A stretch of 64,000 nt of DNA from Dietzia sp. ANT_WB102. GTDB lineage: Bacteria > Actinomycetota > Actinomycetes > Mycobacteriales > Mycobacteriaceae. Shown here piece after piece: positions 17,750-26,884 of this stretch; the first letter of the stretch is position 1, and every line of letters starts with the position of its first letter. Position numbers and translations under genes: made by a program. The DNA is taken from contig NZ_VOBA01000002.1 in NCBI RefSeq assembly GCF_008369165.1, forward strand, positions 62,001 to 126,000, given 5' to 3'. The notes below the pieces were generated by a model, which ran no database searches, had not been told where the DNA came from, and saw nothing but the letters and a program-made list of their open reading frames with translations.

Positions 17750-18546
17750 GTGAACACCTCGTGGGACTGGTCAGAGCGATTCAGTGCGTTCGTCGGCTCG
17801 GACACCGAGTGGTCGGGGTGTCGCGCGCCGAGCAGGGTGGCAAGCATCTCCGGTGTGGTGGTTTCGGCAACTGGCCCGTGGGCGACGAGTCGGCCGTCCA
17901 GCAGCGCGACGGAATCCGCCAGTCGATCGACCGTGTCGAGGTGATGTGTCGACACCAGTGCAGTGCGGCCCTGGGATGCGAGTTCGCGGAGCACGTCCAG
18001 ATAGACGCCTTCACTGCCAGCGTCCATGCCGTTGAACGGCTCGTCGAGCAGCAGCAGGTCGGCTTCCTGGGCGAGGCACCGCGCGAGCAACACCCGGCGG
18101 CGTTGTCCGCCGGAGAGTTGACCGATGCGACGCCGGGCCAGATCAGTGAGTCCCACCCGGTCGAGCGCGGCGTCGACGGCGTCACGGTCTGATCGGGCCG
18201 GCCTCCGCCACGGGCCGATGAACGGTCGACGTCCCTGCATGACCACATCGCGGGCGGTTACAGGGAACCCCTCGTCGATGCCGTCCGCCTGACCCACCGT
18301 GGCGACCCGGCCCGACCGCAGCGCGTCACGAACCGGGAGATCGAGCACACTGATGCGTCCGGTCACCGGTTTGACCAGCCCGAGCAGTGCTAGGAGGAGG
18401 GTCGACTTCCCGGAGCCGTTGGGGCCGAGGAGAACCGTCACCGTCCCGGTGGGGACCTGGATCGAGACGTCAGCGAGAGCGCGGACCTGGCCACGGTCGA
18501 CGGTGAGGTCGGAGACGTCGACGGCGAAGTCTTTTCGGTCACTCAT
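17746..18546 (-). CDS. metal ABC transporter ATP-binding protein
   Basis: A 266-residue ABC ATPase. Walker A is LLGPNGSGKSTLL, the Q-loop is VATVGQADG, the signature is LSGGQRRRVLLAR, Walker B is DLLLLDEPFNGMD, and the switch His is in VSTHHLD. These features match zinc/manganese importers (ZnuC/MntB type). A short C-terminal extension after residue 235 is polar. Its ATG overlaps the binding-protein stop, and its stop overlaps the permease start. Confidence 0.92.
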   Translation of the reverse strand: MSDRKDFAVDVSDLTVDRGQVRALADVSIQVPTGTVTVLLGPNGSGKSTLLLALLGLVKPVTGRISVLDLPVRDALRSGRVATVGQADGIDEGFPVTARDVVMQGRRPFIGPWRRPARSDRDAVDAALDRVGLTDLARRRIGQLSGGQRRRVLLARCLAQEADLLLLDEPFNGMDAGSEGVYLDVLRELASQGRTALVSTHHLDTVDRLADSVALLDGRLVAHGPVAETTTPEMLATLLGARHPDHSVSEPTNALNRSDQSHEVFT

Positions 18547-19463
18547 GAGCGCGTCAATCCCTTCGTGATCAGATCGATGTCGTGTTCCAGTAGGGCGAGG
18601 TAGGTGGGGACGTCGCCGTCGGGCTCCGAGAGCGAATCCACGTAGAGGGTCCCGCCGAACCTCGCGCCGGTAGTACGCGCCACCTGTCGCATCGCGGTGT
18701 CAGACACAGTGGACTCGCAGAACACTGACGGGATCTGTTGGTCACCGACGGCGTCGATGAGCGCAGCCACCTGTTGAGGCGTTCCCTGCGCCTCGGTATT
18801 CACGGCCCAGAGGAAGTGTTCCTCGAGTCCGACGTCGCGTGCGAGGTAGGAGAACGCGCCCTCACAGGTCACCAGGGAGCGGTGGTTGGCGGGCAACGAC
18901 GCGATGGACTCCTCGGCCCGAGCCAGCAGAGCATCGAGCTCGGCGTCGTATTCCGCTGCCCGCCGGGCGAACTCGTCGGCGCCGTCCGGGTCCATCTCGG
19001 TCAGCGCGGCGGTGATGTTGCGGACGTAGGTCTTGCCCTCCCGTGGCGAAATCCAGGCGTGGGGATTGGGCTTGCCCACGTACTCGCCGGACACGATCGG
19101 GAGCGTGTCGACCCCCTCGGCAGCGACCGCGTACGCGGCACCGGACTGGAAGAAGCGGCTCAGCCAGTCGTCGACGCCGAGGCCGTTGGAGATGAGAAGG
19201 TCGGCGCCGGCAACCCGCCTGAGGTCACCGGTGGTGGGTTCGTACTGGTGGATGTCGGCGCCGACCTGGGTGATGGACTCGACCACCGCACGGTCACCGG
19301 CGATGCGGCTGGCGATGTCCGCGAGGATCGTGAACGTCGTCGCCACCAAGGGCCGATCGTCCTCCGGGGAGTTCGGGTCGACCACGCCGCATGCCGAGAG
19401 TACGAGTGGCAGGGTCAGGGCGGATGCGAGGATTCGCCACGAGCGAAAGGCTAGTTTCGGCAT
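18543..19463 (-). CDS. metal ABC transporter substrate-binding lipoprotein (Mn/Fe/Zn type)
   Basis: A 306-residue cluster A-I binding lipoprotein. The signal peptide ends in the lipobox VLSACG near residue 25. The presumed metal ligands are visible: His in ADIHQYEPT, His in KPNPHAWISP, Glu in LVTCEGAFSYLARD, and Asp/Glu in VFCESTVSDTA. There is no long His-rich loop, which favours manganese or iron over zinc (inference). The start was set at the ATG at 19,463 rather than 36 bases upstream, because the signal peptide begins there. A perfect palindrome overlaps this start codon. First gene of a four-gene operon. Confidence 0.88.
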   Translation of the reverse strand: MPKLAFRSWRILASALTLPLVLSACGVVDPNSPEDDRPLVATTFTILADIASRIAGDRAVVESITQVGADIHQYEPTTGDLRRVAGADLLISNGLGVDDWLSRFFQSGAAYAVAAEGVDTLPIVSGEYVGKPNPHAWISPREGKTYVRNITAALTEMDPDGADEFARRAAEYDAELDALLARAEESIASLPANHRSLVTCEGAFSYLARDVGLEEHFLWAVNTEAQGTPQQVAALIDAVGDQQIPSVFCESTVSDTAMRQVARTTGARFGGTLYVDSLSEPDGDVPTYLALLEHDIDLITKGLTRS

Positions 19464-19470
19464 GCCGAAA
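19455..19470. promoter_or_regulatory. perfect 16-bp palindrome, candidate operator of the metal transporter operon
   Basis: TTTCGGCATGCCGAAA is identical to its reverse complement and covers the ATG of the binding-protein gene (the CAT lies at 19,461-19,463). The operon ends with a DtxR-family regulator, so this is the obvious candidate for its binding site. The position over the start codon suggests either a leaderless or very short-leader transcript, or repression by blocking elongation. A promoter was not identified. Confidence 0.6.
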
Positions 19471-19499
19471 AATATACCGTGGCTCGGCGGCGATTCCAA

Positions 19500-19976
19500 T
19501 TACGGGGCCCCCGAGAAGCCGTGTTGTCGCCACGCCTCGTAGACGGCGACCGCGGCCGCGTTGGACAAGTTCATGGAACGGCGGCCCGCCAGCATGGGGA
19601 TGCGCACCCTTGCCGTGACCCGTACGTCGGACAGCACCTCCTCAGACAGTCCCGTGGGTTCGGGACCGAACAGCAGGACATCACCGGGGGAGAAGCTCAC
19701 CTGCGGGAGCGACAGGTCCGCTCCGGCGGTGAACGCCCAGACCCGCGCGGGCAGGAGCCGCGCGTACGCCGCCTCCAGGTTCTCGTGGACCTCCACGTGT
19801 GCGAGGTCGTGGTAGTCCAGCCCCGCGCGCCGCAGCTGCGGCGTCGACAAATCGAAGCCGAGCGGGCCCGCGAGATGCAGCTCGCAGCCCGCGCCCGCGG
19901 CCATCCGGATGGCGTTGCCCGTATTGGGCGGGATGCACGGACGGTCGAACAGCACTCGCACACCTGCACCAGTCAT
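19500..19976 (-). CDS. trmL: tRNA (cytidine(34)/uridine(34)-2'-O)-methyltransferase TrmL
   Basis: A 158-residue SPOUT-class methyltransferase, the normal length for TrmL, which 2'-O-methylates the wobble base of certain leucine tRNAs. The N-terminus RVLFDRPCIPPNTGNAIRMA, the middle VLLFGPEPTGLSEEVL and the C-terminal knot IPMLAGRRSMNLSNAAAVAVYE are the three family motifs. The ATG at 19,976 was chosen; an ORF extends 1 kb further upstream in frame but that part lies antisense to folD and is not coding. Confidence 0.9.
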   Translation of the reverse strand: MTGAGVRVLFDRPCIPPNTGNAIRMAAGAGCELHLAGPLGFDLSTPQLRRAGLDYHDLAHVEVHENLEAAYARLLPARVWAFTAGADLSLPQVSFSPGDVLLFGPEPTGLSEEVLSDVRVTARVRIPMLAGRRSMNLSNAAAVAVYEAWRQHGFSGAP

Positions 19977-20036
19977 GGGGGATAGTCTCGCAGCGTCGTG
20001 CCGACGTGCCCGCCGCGGAGTGGGATACTGGTCCAT

Positions 20037-20894
20037 GTGACCGCGATCAAGCTGGACGGCAAGCTCACCCGCGACGAGATCGTCGCCGACCTCACCACAC
20101 GCGTAGACGCGTTGCGTGCCAAGGGCATCACCCCGGGACTGGGCACAGTCCTGGTCGGGGACGACCCGGGCAGCCACTCCTACGTGAAGATGAAGCACCG
20201 CGACTGCGAGCAGGTCGGCATCTCCTCCATCCGGCGCGACCTGCCTGCAGACATCACGCAGGCCGAGCTCGAGGCCGTGATCGACGAGCTCAACGCCGAC
20301 CCCGCCTGCACGGGCTACATCGTGCAGTTGCCGCTGCCCCGACATCTCGACGAGAACGCAATCCTGGGGCGGATCGACCCAGACAAGGACGCCGACGGGC
20401 TGCACCCTGTCAACCTGGGCAAACTCGTGCTGAACGAGCCGGCACCGCTGCCGTGCACCCCCAACGGCTGCATCCACCTCCTGCGCCGGTTCGGTGTCGA
20501 CCTCGACGGCGCGCACGTGGTGGTGATCGGGCGCGGCGTCACGGTCGGTCGTCCGATCGGGCTCATGCTCACCCGCCGCAGTGAGAATTCCACCGTCACG
20601 CTCTGCCACACCGGGACCCGGGACCTGGCAGCGGAGACGCGCCGGGCCGACGTGATCGTGGCGGCGGCCGGCGTCGCCCACATGGTCACCGCCGACATGG
20701 TCAAGCCGGGGGCTGCGGTACTTGACGTGGGAGTGTCGCGTCTCGACGGCAAGCTCGCCGGCGATGTCCACCCCGACGTGTGGGAGGTCGCGGGCGCAGT
20801 CTCGCCGAACCCGGGCGGCGTCGGTCCGCTCACCAGGGCATTCCTGTTGAGCAACGTGGTCGAGCGCTGCGAGCGCCTCGACTCCGGCAACTGA
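20037..20894 (+). CDS. folD: bifunctional methylenetetrahydrofolate dehydrogenase/cyclohydrolase
   Basis: A 285-residue FolD that oxidises methylene-THF to methenyl-THF with NADP and hydrolyses it to formyl-THF. The catalytic Lys and Tyr are in [15 protein letters not shown], the substrate loop is [15 protein letters not shown], and the dinucleotide site is [16 protein letters not shown]; the C-terminal [13 protein letters not shown] motif is complete. The GTG at 20,037 is preferred because the protein begins TAIKLDGKL as in relatives. It is divergent from trmL and followed closely by the DUF3017 gene, the same order as in mycobacteria. Confidence 0.94.
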   Translation: MTAIKLDGKLTRDEIVADLTTRVDALRAKGITPGLGTVLVGDDPGSHSYVKMKHRDCEQVGISSIRRDLPADITQAELEAVIDELNADPACTGYIVQLPLPRHLDENAILGRIDPDKDADGLHPVNLGKLVLNEPAPLPCTPNGCIHLLRRFGVDLDGAHVVVIGRGVTVGRPIGLMLTRRSENSTVTLCHTGTRDLAAETRRADVIVAAAGVAHMVTADMVKPGAAVLDVGVSRLDGKLAGDVHPDVWEVAGAVSPNPGGVGPLTRAFLLSNVVERCERLDSGN

Positions 20895-20902
20895 GGTCGC
20901 CG

Positions 20903-21256
20903 ATGACCCACCCCGCTCCCGACCGACCGCGGAACCGGGCGACGGATGCGCGGCCCCGCCGCACCCGACCCGCCCGCCTGACATGGGCTCAGGTGCGGGC
21001 GCAATGGCCGCTCGCGCTCGTGCTGGTGGGGGTCGCGGTCGCGCTGGGATTCGTGATCCTCGAGCGGTGGCGGCGCGGCGCGTTCCTACTGGGTGTGGTG
21101 GCGCTGGCCGCGGCGGTCCTTCGGGCGGTGGTGCCGGATGAGCGGGCGCGACTCCTCGGGGTCCGTGGCAGGGGTTTCGACGTGGCCTTCTACGCGGGGC
21201 TCGGCGTCGTCATCCTGTGGCTGGCCACGTCAATCGACTCGCTCGGCACCGGGTGA
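20903..21256 (+). CDS. DUF3017 membrane protein
   Basis: A 117-residue protein with a basic N-terminus (PRRTRPARLTWAQ) and three hydrophobic segments at about residues 36-53, 60-76 and 92-110. The short loop VVPDERARLLGVRGRGFDV between the second and third helices is characteristic of DUF3017, which is found next to folD in many Mycobacteriales. The function is unknown. Eight bases separate it from folD, so the two are almost certainly co-transcribed. Confidence 0.85.
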   Translation: MTHPAPDRPRNRATDARPRRTRPARLTWAQVRAQWPLALVLVGVAVALGFVILERWRRGAFLLGVVALAAAVLRAVVPDERARLLGVRGRGFDVAFYAGLGVVILWLATSIDSLGTG

Positions 21257-21266
21257 GGGAGCCTGA

Positions 21267-21704
21267 TCACCGGAGCCGCATTGGCACCCCGTCACGAATG
21301 TGGTCCCTGATCTCGTCGGAGGCGACGAGATACCCCATCACCGTCAGTGCGACCAGAGACAGCACTGTGCCGACGACAGAAACGAAGGTGACGGGGTCGA
21401 TCACGATTCGCGCCAATGAACTGAGCGCCAGCAAGGTCACGGCCGACCCGATCACCAGGCGTGCGCCGCGGTGGGCGCGCCACAGCAGCGCGGCCCCCAC
21501 GACGAGCAGAAGACCCAGCGCAAACGATGAGGCGGCGGTCGCGGCGGCCACGCCGAAGCCCGCCGTGTCGTGACCACCGGTCGCGGTGGCGGTGAGCCCC
21601 AGCAGGCTGGCGAATCCGATCGCCATCCCGATGACGCCGAAGCCCGTTGTGAGCCCGGCCAGGACCATCACGGCCGGGCGTGGGGTGCGGTCGTGGTCGG
21701 TCAC
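21267..21704 (-). CDS. four-helix membrane protein
   Basis: A 145-residue protein of unknown function. Four hydrophobic segments lie at about residues 12-36, 49-70, 79-97 and 104-124, leaving short polar tails. Its ATG overlaps the stop of metX (ATGA at 21,701), so it is translated from the metY-metX mRNA, although its role in methionine metabolism is not evident. Confidence 0.7.
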   Translation of the reverse strand: MTDHDRTPRPAVMVLAGLTTGFGVIGMAIGFASLLGLTATATGGHDTAGFGVAAATAASSFALGLLLVVGAALLWRAHRGARLVIGSAVTLLALSSLARIVIDPVTFVSVVGTVLSLVALTVMGYLVASDEIRDHIRDGVPMRLR

Positions 21705-22870
21705 GCGTGTCCCCGTGCTCTCTCGGAGGTTCCCTGTTCGGCGAGCTCGAGAGTGCGCTCGAGCATCGGTCCCACCACGTGGTCTTCAGTGAGGAAGCCG
21801 TCGTGGCCGGAGGGGCTGTCGATGACGACGAGCGGGTCCGCGCCGGGAAGCAGTTCCGCCAACTCCTCCTGCTGACGTAGCGGATACAGGCGGTCGCTGG
21901 TGACGCCACCAATCACGCACGGGACCGGACAGGAGCGCAATGCCTCCTCGACGCCACCACGGTCCAGGCCGACGTCGTGGCGGTTAAGAGCATCGGTGAG
22001 CAGCACGTACGTGCATGCGTCGAAGCGGGAGACGAGCTTGCCCGCCTGGTGATCGAGGTAGGACTGCACGGCGAAGCGACCCGACATGGACAGGTCCTCC
22101 CCCCGAGGGTCCTCTCCGGGCTGAGGTCGGTTGGCGAAGCGCTCGTCGAGTTCCACCTCGCCGCGGTAGGACAGGTGCGCGATACGCCGGGCGATGCCCA
22201 GGCCGGTTACCGGCGTGCGGCCCGTGCCGTGGTAGCCACCCTGCTGCCAGTGCGGATCCGAGGTCACGGCCATGATCTGGGCGGTCTGGATACCTATCTG
22301 ATCGGCGGAGGCGCGGGCGCCGACGGCCAGCACGCACGCCGCACCGAGGCGGTCTGGGTGGGTGACCATCCATTCCAAGGTTCTGGCCCCGCCCATCGAT
22401 CCGCCGATCACGGCGGCCCAGCGGTCGATGCCCAGCAGGTCCGCCAGGATGCGCTCGGACTCGACCATGTCGCGCACCGAGACGGCGGGGAACCGGGCCC
22501 CCCAGTAGTGGCCGTCGGGATGAAGCGAGCTCGGGCCGGTGGATCCGCGGCAGCCCCCCAGGACGTTCACCGCCAACACGCAGTAGTGGTCGGTGTCCAG
22601 GGGGAGCCCGGGCCCGACGAGCCCGTTCCACCATCCCGGTGTGGGGTGCAGGGAATCGACCGGTCCCACGACGTGGGAGTCACCGGTGAGCGCGTGCTCG
22701 ACCAGGACGACGTTGGACCGGTCGGCGTCGATCCGTCCCCACCGTTGAACTGCGAGCGTCACCCCCGGGATGACGACACCGGTGACCAGGGTGATGTCGC
22801 CGATGGCGACATGGCCGAGGGTGCCGTCACCCGGGGGCAACAGTGCGAGCGGATCAGAGGAGCGGACCAT
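21701..22870 (-). CDS. metX: homoserine O-acetyltransferase
   Basis: A 389-residue alpha/beta hydrolase-fold enzyme that acetylates homoserine with acetyl-CoA, giving the substrate of MetY. The nucleophile is Ser158 in the GGSMGG elbow; the acidic and basic triad members are in TSDRLYP and SGHDGFL near the C-terminus. The HALTGDSHV and [11 protein letters not shown] segments are family-typical. It lies downstream of metY with a 9-base gap, both under the SAM-IV riboswitch. Confidence 0.93.
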   Translation of the reverse strand: MVRSSDPLALLPPGDGTLGHVAIGDITLVTGVVIPGVTLAVQRWGRIDADRSNVVLVEHALTGDSHVVGPVDSLHPTPGWWNGLVGPGLPLDTDHYCVLAVNVLGGCRGSTGPSSLHPDGHYWGARFPAVSVRDMVESERILADLLGIDRWAAVIGGSMGGARTLEWMVTHPDRLGAACVLAVGARASADQIGIQTAQIMAVTSDPHWQQGGYHGTGRTPVTGLGIARRIAHLSYRGEVELDERFANRPQPGEDPRGEDLSMSGRFAVQSYLDHQAGKLVSRFDACTYVLLTDALNRHDVGLDRGGVEEALRSCPVPCVIGGVTSDRLYPLRQQEELAELLPGADPLVVIDSPSGHDGFLTEDHVVGPMLERTLELAEQGTSERARGHA

Positions 22871-22879
22871 GGGAACGGG

Positions 22880-24214
22880 TCAGGAGATCGCGGCGAATCC
22901 GAGCTCGAGGTCGCCGATGATGTCGTCGACGGACTCAATGCCCACCGACAGGCGGATGCTCGAGGCGGACACACCGGCTTTCGCGTTGGACTCCGGGGTG
23001 CCCTGCGAGTGGGTGGTGGTGGCCGGGTGGCTCACCAGCGACCGCACGTCGCCGATGTTGACCAGGCACGAGTGCAGCTTGAGTGCGTCGATGAACGCCC
23101 AGGCCCGCTTCTTGAGATCCTCGTCGGACGAGCCCTCGGGAGCGCTCAGTTCAAAGGTGACGATCGCGCCCGCGCCCTTGGGGGAAATCTTCTTCTGGTT
23201 CTCGTGCCACGGCGAGGAAGGCAAGCCGGCGTAGTTGACGGTGGCCACCTCATCGCGTGACTCGAGCCACTCGGCGATCCGCTGGGCGTTGGCCACGTGC
23301 CGCTCGACCCGCAAGCTCAGCGTGTCGATGCCCTGGGCGATGGCCCACGCGTTGAACGGGCTCAGTGCGGCGCCGGTGTCACGCAGCAGGGTGACGCGGG
23401 ACTTGAGGGCCAGCGCCGGTGCGCCCAGGTCGGCGTAGACGACGCCGTGGTAGGCGGGGTCCGGGGTGGTGAAGGACGGGTAGAGGTCCTCGCCGTCGCG
23501 CTGTGCGCGCCAGTCGAAGGACCCGCCGTCGACCAGGACGCCGGCAAGAGACGAGCCGTGACCGCCGAGGTACTTGGTGGCGGAGATGACGACGACGTCG
23601 GCGCCGAGCTCCAGCGGACGGACCAGGTACGGCGTGGCGGTGGTGTTGTCCACGATGAGTGGCGCCTGGTTCCGGTGGGCGACTTCGGCGATTGCCGGGA
23701 TGTCCAGGACGTCGTTGAGCGGATTGGAGATCGTCTCGGCATAGAACGCGCGGGTGTTCGGACGGACGGCGGCCTGCCACGACTCCGGATCGTCCGGGTT
23801 CTCGACGAAGGTGGTCTCGATGCCGTACTTGGGCAGCGTGTGACGCAGCAGGGCATCGGTGCCGCCGTATAGACGGGGGGAGGCCACGACGTGCCCACCG
23901 GCCTGGAGAATGGACTGGATCGCGGCGGTCTCGGCGGCCTGGCCCGACGCGAACATCGTCGCGGCCACGCCGCCCTCGAGGGAGGCGATACGCGCTTCGA
24001 CCGCGGCGACGGTGGGGTTGGTGATACGCGTGTAGATGGGGCCCATCTCGGACAGGGCGAAGCGGTTCGCGGCCTGTTCGGCATCGGCGAACACGTACGA
24101 AGTGGTCTGGTAGATCGGCAGATTCCGAGCGCCGGTGTCGGAGTCGACCGGCTGTCCTGCATGAATCTGACGGGTCTCGAAGGCCCAGTCCGGATTGCTG
24201 TTGTCGTAGGTCAT
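22880..24214 (-). CDS. metY: O-acetylhomoserine sulfhydrylase (aminocarboxypropyltransferase)
   Basis: A 444-residue PLP enzyme of the Cys/Met metabolism family that forms homocysteine from O-acetylhomoserine and sulfide. The PLP lysine lies in VVISATKYLGGHGSS. Other family signatures are GPIYTRITNPTVAAVEARIA, MFASGQAAETAAI and LIVDNTTATPYLVRP. The start is the ATG at 24,214, directly after a hairpin that would mask the ribosome binding site; the longer ORF start lies inside the riboswitch and is not used. Confidence 0.94.
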   Translation of the reverse strand: MTYDNSNPDWAFETRQIHAGQPVDSDTGARNLPIYQTTSYVFADAEQAANRFALSEMGPIYTRITNPTVAAVEARIASLEGGVAATMFASGQAAETAAIQSILQAGGHVVASPRLYGGTDALLRHTLPKYGIETTFVENPDDPESWQAAVRPNTRAFYAETISNPLNDVLDIPAIAEVAHRNQAPLIVDNTTATPYLVRPLELGADVVVISATKYLGGHGSSLAGVLVDGGSFDWRAQRDGEDLYPSFTTPDPAYHGVVYADLGAPALALKSRVTLLRDTGAALSPFNAWAIAQGIDTLSLRVERHVANAQRIAEWLESRDEVATVNYAGLPSSPWHENQKKISPKGAGAIVTFELSAPEGSSDEDLKKRAWAFIDALKLHSCLVNIGDVRSLVSHPATTTHSQGTPESNAKAGVSASSIRLSVGIESVDDIIGDLELGFAAIS

Positions 24215-24229
24215 AGGGGCGGAGCCCCT
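24215..24229 (-). promoter_or_regulatory. start-adjacent hairpin, likely RBS-masking element of the metY riboswitch
   Basis: On the minus strand AGGGG-CTCCG-CCCCT forms a 5-bp stem directly before the metY ATG, and its 5' arm overlaps the GGAGG Shine-Dalgarno sequence. This is the arrangement of a translational expression platform: the bound aptamer would favour the closed hairpin. A second stem (GGTCCGC / GCGGACC, 24,244-24,270) lies between aptamer and hairpin. Confidence 0.5.
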
Positions 24230-24274
24230 CCTCTCGTCAGAAGGGTCCGCCCGCTTTTCGACAGCGGACCCGCG

Positions 24275-24382
24275 CTTGCCACTCACCCGGTCGGGCGGTG
24301 GCCAGGTCGTCTCCCGGGGCACCCCACCGCGGTGGAGGGTTGCCGTCCAGCGAGCCGGGGCTTGTCGCTGGCACTCATGACC
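24275..24382 (-). ncRNA. SAM-IV riboswitch aptamer ahead of metY-metX
   Basis: Reading the minus strand, the conserved elements of SAM-IV RNAs are all present in order: GGTCATGAGTGCCAGCG at the 5' end, CAAGCCCCGGC, GCTGGACGGCAACCCTCC, GCGGTGGGGTGCCCCGGG, then ACGACC pairing back to the 5' GGTC, and a 3' CACCGCCCGACCGGGTGAG extra stem. SAM-IV riboswitches bind S-adenosylmethionine and are known mostly from Actinobacteria, where they control methionine and sulfur genes. Its place 60 bases ahead of metY is exactly as expected. Confidence 0.88.
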
Positions 24383-24390
24383 TGTGGGTC

Positions 24391-24420
24391 AGGCTAGCCT
24401 AAGACGCTCCGCCGCTGCAA
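24391..24420 (-). promoter_or_regulatory. candidate promoter of the riboswitch-metY-metX transcript
   Basis: On the minus strand TTGCAG (24,415-24,420) and TAGCCT (24,391-24,396) are separated by 18 bases, an acceptable sigma-70-type -35/-10 pair. Transcription would begin near 24,384, just ahead of the first base of the aptamer. The remaining sequence up to the icd start (24,421-24,564) shows no gene. Confidence 0.4.
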
Positions 24421-24564
24421 CGAGGGGTTTCTCGCGCACCGCGCACCCCGGGCCCGGTCGTGCCAGTAGGGTGAGACCCGCATCACGATGTGACGCGATC
24501 TGACTGGTGCGGGGACGCGGCAAATCCTCCGCTTTACGAAGACTGGGCGGGGGAAGAGGGACTT

Positions 24565-25782
24565 ATGTCGAAGATCAAGGTCGAGGGTTCCATCGTTGAA
24601 CTCGACGGTGACGAGATGACCCGCATCCTCTGGAAGTTCATCAAGGACGAACTGATCCATCCCTACTTGGACGTGGACCTCGAATATTACGACCTCGGCA
24701 TCTCCAGTCGCGATGCCACCGATGACCAGATCACCGTCGACGCGGCCAACGCCATCAAGAAGCACGGCGTGGGTGTCAAATGCGCCACCATCACTCCGGA
24801 CGAGGCCCGCGTCGAGGAGTTCGGTCTCAAGCGGATGTACACCTCCCCGAACGGCACCATCCGCAACATCCTCGGAGGGACGATCTTCCGCGCCCCGATC
24901 ATCATCTCCAACGTCCCGCGCCTGGTGCCGGGCTGGACCAAGCCGATTATCGTCGGTCGGCACGCTTTCGGCGACCAGTACCGCGCCGCCGACTTCGTGG
25001 CCCCCGGCGCAGGCAAGGTCACCATCACCTACACCCCGGCCGACGGGTCAGAGCCGATCGAGCACGAGATAGTCACCCTGCCCGAGGAGGGTGGTGTGGT
25101 GATGGGGATGTACAACTTCACCACGTCCATCCAGGACTTCGCGCGAGCCTCGTTCAATTACGGGCTACAGCACGACTACCCGGTGTATCTGTCCACCAAG
25201 AACACCATCCTCACGGCCTACGACGGCGCATTCAAGGACATCTTCCAGGACGTCTTCGACCGTGAGTTCAAGGCCGAATTCGACGAGGCCGGACTGACCT
25301 ACGAGCACCGGCTGATCGACGACATGGTGGCCTCCGCCCTTAAATGGGAGGGCGGGTACGTCTGGGCCTGCAAGAACTACGACGGCGATGTCCAGTCCGA
25401 CACAGTGGCCCAGGGCTTCGGTTCCCTCGGCCTCATGACCTCCGTCCTGCTCACCCCGGACGGGAAGACATGCGAGGCCGAAGCCGCCCACGGCACCGTC
25501 ACGCGCCACTTCCGCCAGCATCAGGAGGGCAAGCCGACCTCCACCAACCCGATCGCCTCGATCTTCGCGTGGACTCGCGGCATCGAGCACCGCGGCAAGC
25601 TCGACAACACCCCCCAGGTCATCGAGTTCGCGCATCAACTCGAGGACGTCGTCATCAAGACCGTCGAGGAGGGAAAGATGACCAAGGACCTCGCGCTGTT
25701 GATCGGCGAGGACCAGGATTACCTCACGACCGAGGAATTCCTCGCTGCCCTGGACGAGAACCTCAAGCGGACGCGCGCCTGA
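24565..25782 (+). CDS. icd: NADP-dependent isocitrate dehydrogenase (dimeric type)
   Basis: A 405-residue enzyme of the TCA cycle, oxidising isocitrate to 2-oxoglutarate with NADP. The length and motifs match the eukaryote-like homodimeric subfamily (Icd1 of mycobacteria): the N-terminal [22 protein letters not shown], the substrate loop [13 protein letters not shown], the metal site [15 protein letters not shown] and the NADP segment [15 protein letters not shown]. The ATG at 24,565 follows a GGGGGAAGAGGG Shine-Dalgarno. It is divergent from metY, as in mycobacteria. Confidence 0.95.
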   Translation: MSKIKVEGSIVELDGDEMTRILWKFIKDELIHPYLDVDLEYYDLGISSRDATDDQITVDAANAIKKHGVGVKCATITPDEARVEEFGLKRMYTSPNGTIRNILGGTIFRAPIIISNVPRLVPGWTKPIIVGRHAFGDQYRAADFVAPGAGKVTITYTPADGSEPIEHEIVTLPEEGGVVMGMYNFTTSIQDFARASFNYGLQHDYPVYLSTKNTILTAYDGAFKDIFQDVFDREFKAEFDEAGLTYEHRLIDDMVASALKWEGGYVWACKNYDGDVQSDTVAQGFGSLGLMTSVLLTPDGKTCEAEAAHGTVTRHFRQHQEGKPTSTNPIASIFAWTRGIEHRGKLDNTPQVIEFAHQLEDVVIKTVEEGKMTKDLALLIGEDQDYLTTEEFLAALDENLKRTRA

Positions 25783-25825
25783 CCCCCAGCCGGATCGAGC
25801 GCGCGGGCGCCTGCCCCGACCCGCC

Positions 25826-25871
25826 GAGCGGCGACCGGCGAGCGGCGACCGGCGAGCGGCGAGCGGCGACC
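25826..25871. repeat. 14-base tandem repeat (GAGCGGCGACCGGC)n
   Basis: Two perfect copies (25,826-25,839 and 25,840-25,853) are followed by a half unit and an 11-base partial copy. The array lies in the gap between icd and the symporter gene, in sequence with no ORF. Slippage is the simplest origin; no function is evident. Confidence 0.8.
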
Positions 25872-25964
25872 GCAGTCGCTTGACGTGGGATATCGTCCCC
25901 GAGCAATGGCCCGTGTCACATCAGGGGCTGTCCTCCAACGTCCCACGATCCCCAGGAGCCCCAG

Positions 25965-26846
25965 GTGGACCAGAGTCCTCTGATCGACATCGGCCTGCCC
26001 GTCGCGCTGGCGATCATCATGGTGGGCATCGGGCTGAGCCTGACCAAGGAAGACTTCGCGGTCCAGGCGAGATCTCCCCGGGCGAGTGTCGTCGGCCTCG
26101 TCGGCCAGTTGGTGCTGGTACCGCTCGTGGGCGTCGGCGTGGCGGTGGCGTTCGACCTCGCCCCATTACTGGCTCTCGGCGTGGTACTTGTGGCAGCCTC
26201 GCCCGGCGGCGCGACGTCGAACCTCATCACCTATCTGGCCCGCGGCAACGTCGCGCTGTCGATCATCCTCACCGCCATCGCCTCGGTGGCGGTGATCTTC
26301 ACTCTGCCGCTGTGGTTCGACCTCGGGGCCCGCATCATCCCCGGTGCCGACGCCTTTGAGGTGTCGGTGCCTCTCGCTCAGACCTTCGGGCTCCTGCTCG
26401 GCGTCATCCTGATCCCCGTCGTCGTCGGCATGGTCCTGCGAGCCCGGAAGCCGGCGCTATCCGACCGCATCGAGCGGTTCGTCGGCGTCGTGGGTCTCGT
26501 TGTGCTGGTTCTCCTGATCATCGGCGTCGCGCTCGGGGAGCGGGACCGCATCGTCGACCTCATCGTGTCCGTGGGCCCGGCGGTTGTCGCCCTCAACGTG
26601 GCCGTGATCGTGGTCGGCGGCCTGTTGGCCTGGATCTGCAGGCTTGGCCGCGCGGAGCAGATCGCCATCGCAGCGGAGTTCGGCGTCAAGAACACCACGC
26701 TCTCGCTCCTCATCGCGTTCACCGTCATCGGCAGTGAAGAGGTCGGTCTCGCGGCCGCCGTGTACAGCATCGTCATGTACATCACTACGTTCGCGCTGGT
26801 CTACGGTGGCCGACGTCTGATGCGCACTGCCCCCGGCGCGGGCTGA
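25965..26846 (+). CDS. BASS-family (bile acid:Na+ symporter-like) transporter
   Basis: A 293-residue, strongly hydrophobic protein with nine to ten membrane segments. The family motifs are ASPGGATSNLITYLARGNVALS (crossing region) and EFGVKNTTLSLLIAF in the second half. Such proteins import organic anions with sodium; the substrate is not predictable. The GTG at 25,965 (DQSPLIDIGLP) was chosen because the first helix starts at once. No close operon partner is visible; the MFS gene starts 38 bases later and may be co-transcribed. Confidence 0.87.
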   Translation: MDQSPLIDIGLPVALAIIMVGIGLSLTKEDFAVQARSPRASVVGLVGQLVLVPLVGVGVAVAFDLAPLLALGVVLVAASPGGATSNLITYLARGNVALSIILTAIASVAVIFTLPLWFDLGARIIPGADAFEVSVPLAQTFGLLLGVILIPVVVGMVLRARKPALSDRIERFVGVVGLVVLVLLIIGVALGERDRIVDLIVSVGPAVVALNVAVIVVGGLLAWICRLGRAEQIAIAAEFGVKNTTLSLLIAFTVIGSEEVGLAAAVYSIVMYITTFALVYGGRRLMRTAPGAG

Positions 26847-26884
26847 TCGCCACCTGGCCGCTCGGCTCGGCGTAACCTGCTGCG

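Noticed and set aside
24389-24402. Iron-box (TCAGGCTAGCCTAA) upstream of metY
   Set aside because: It matches part of the DtxR consensus but coincides with the -10 region expected for the riboswitch transcript, so chance similarity is the simpler explanation.
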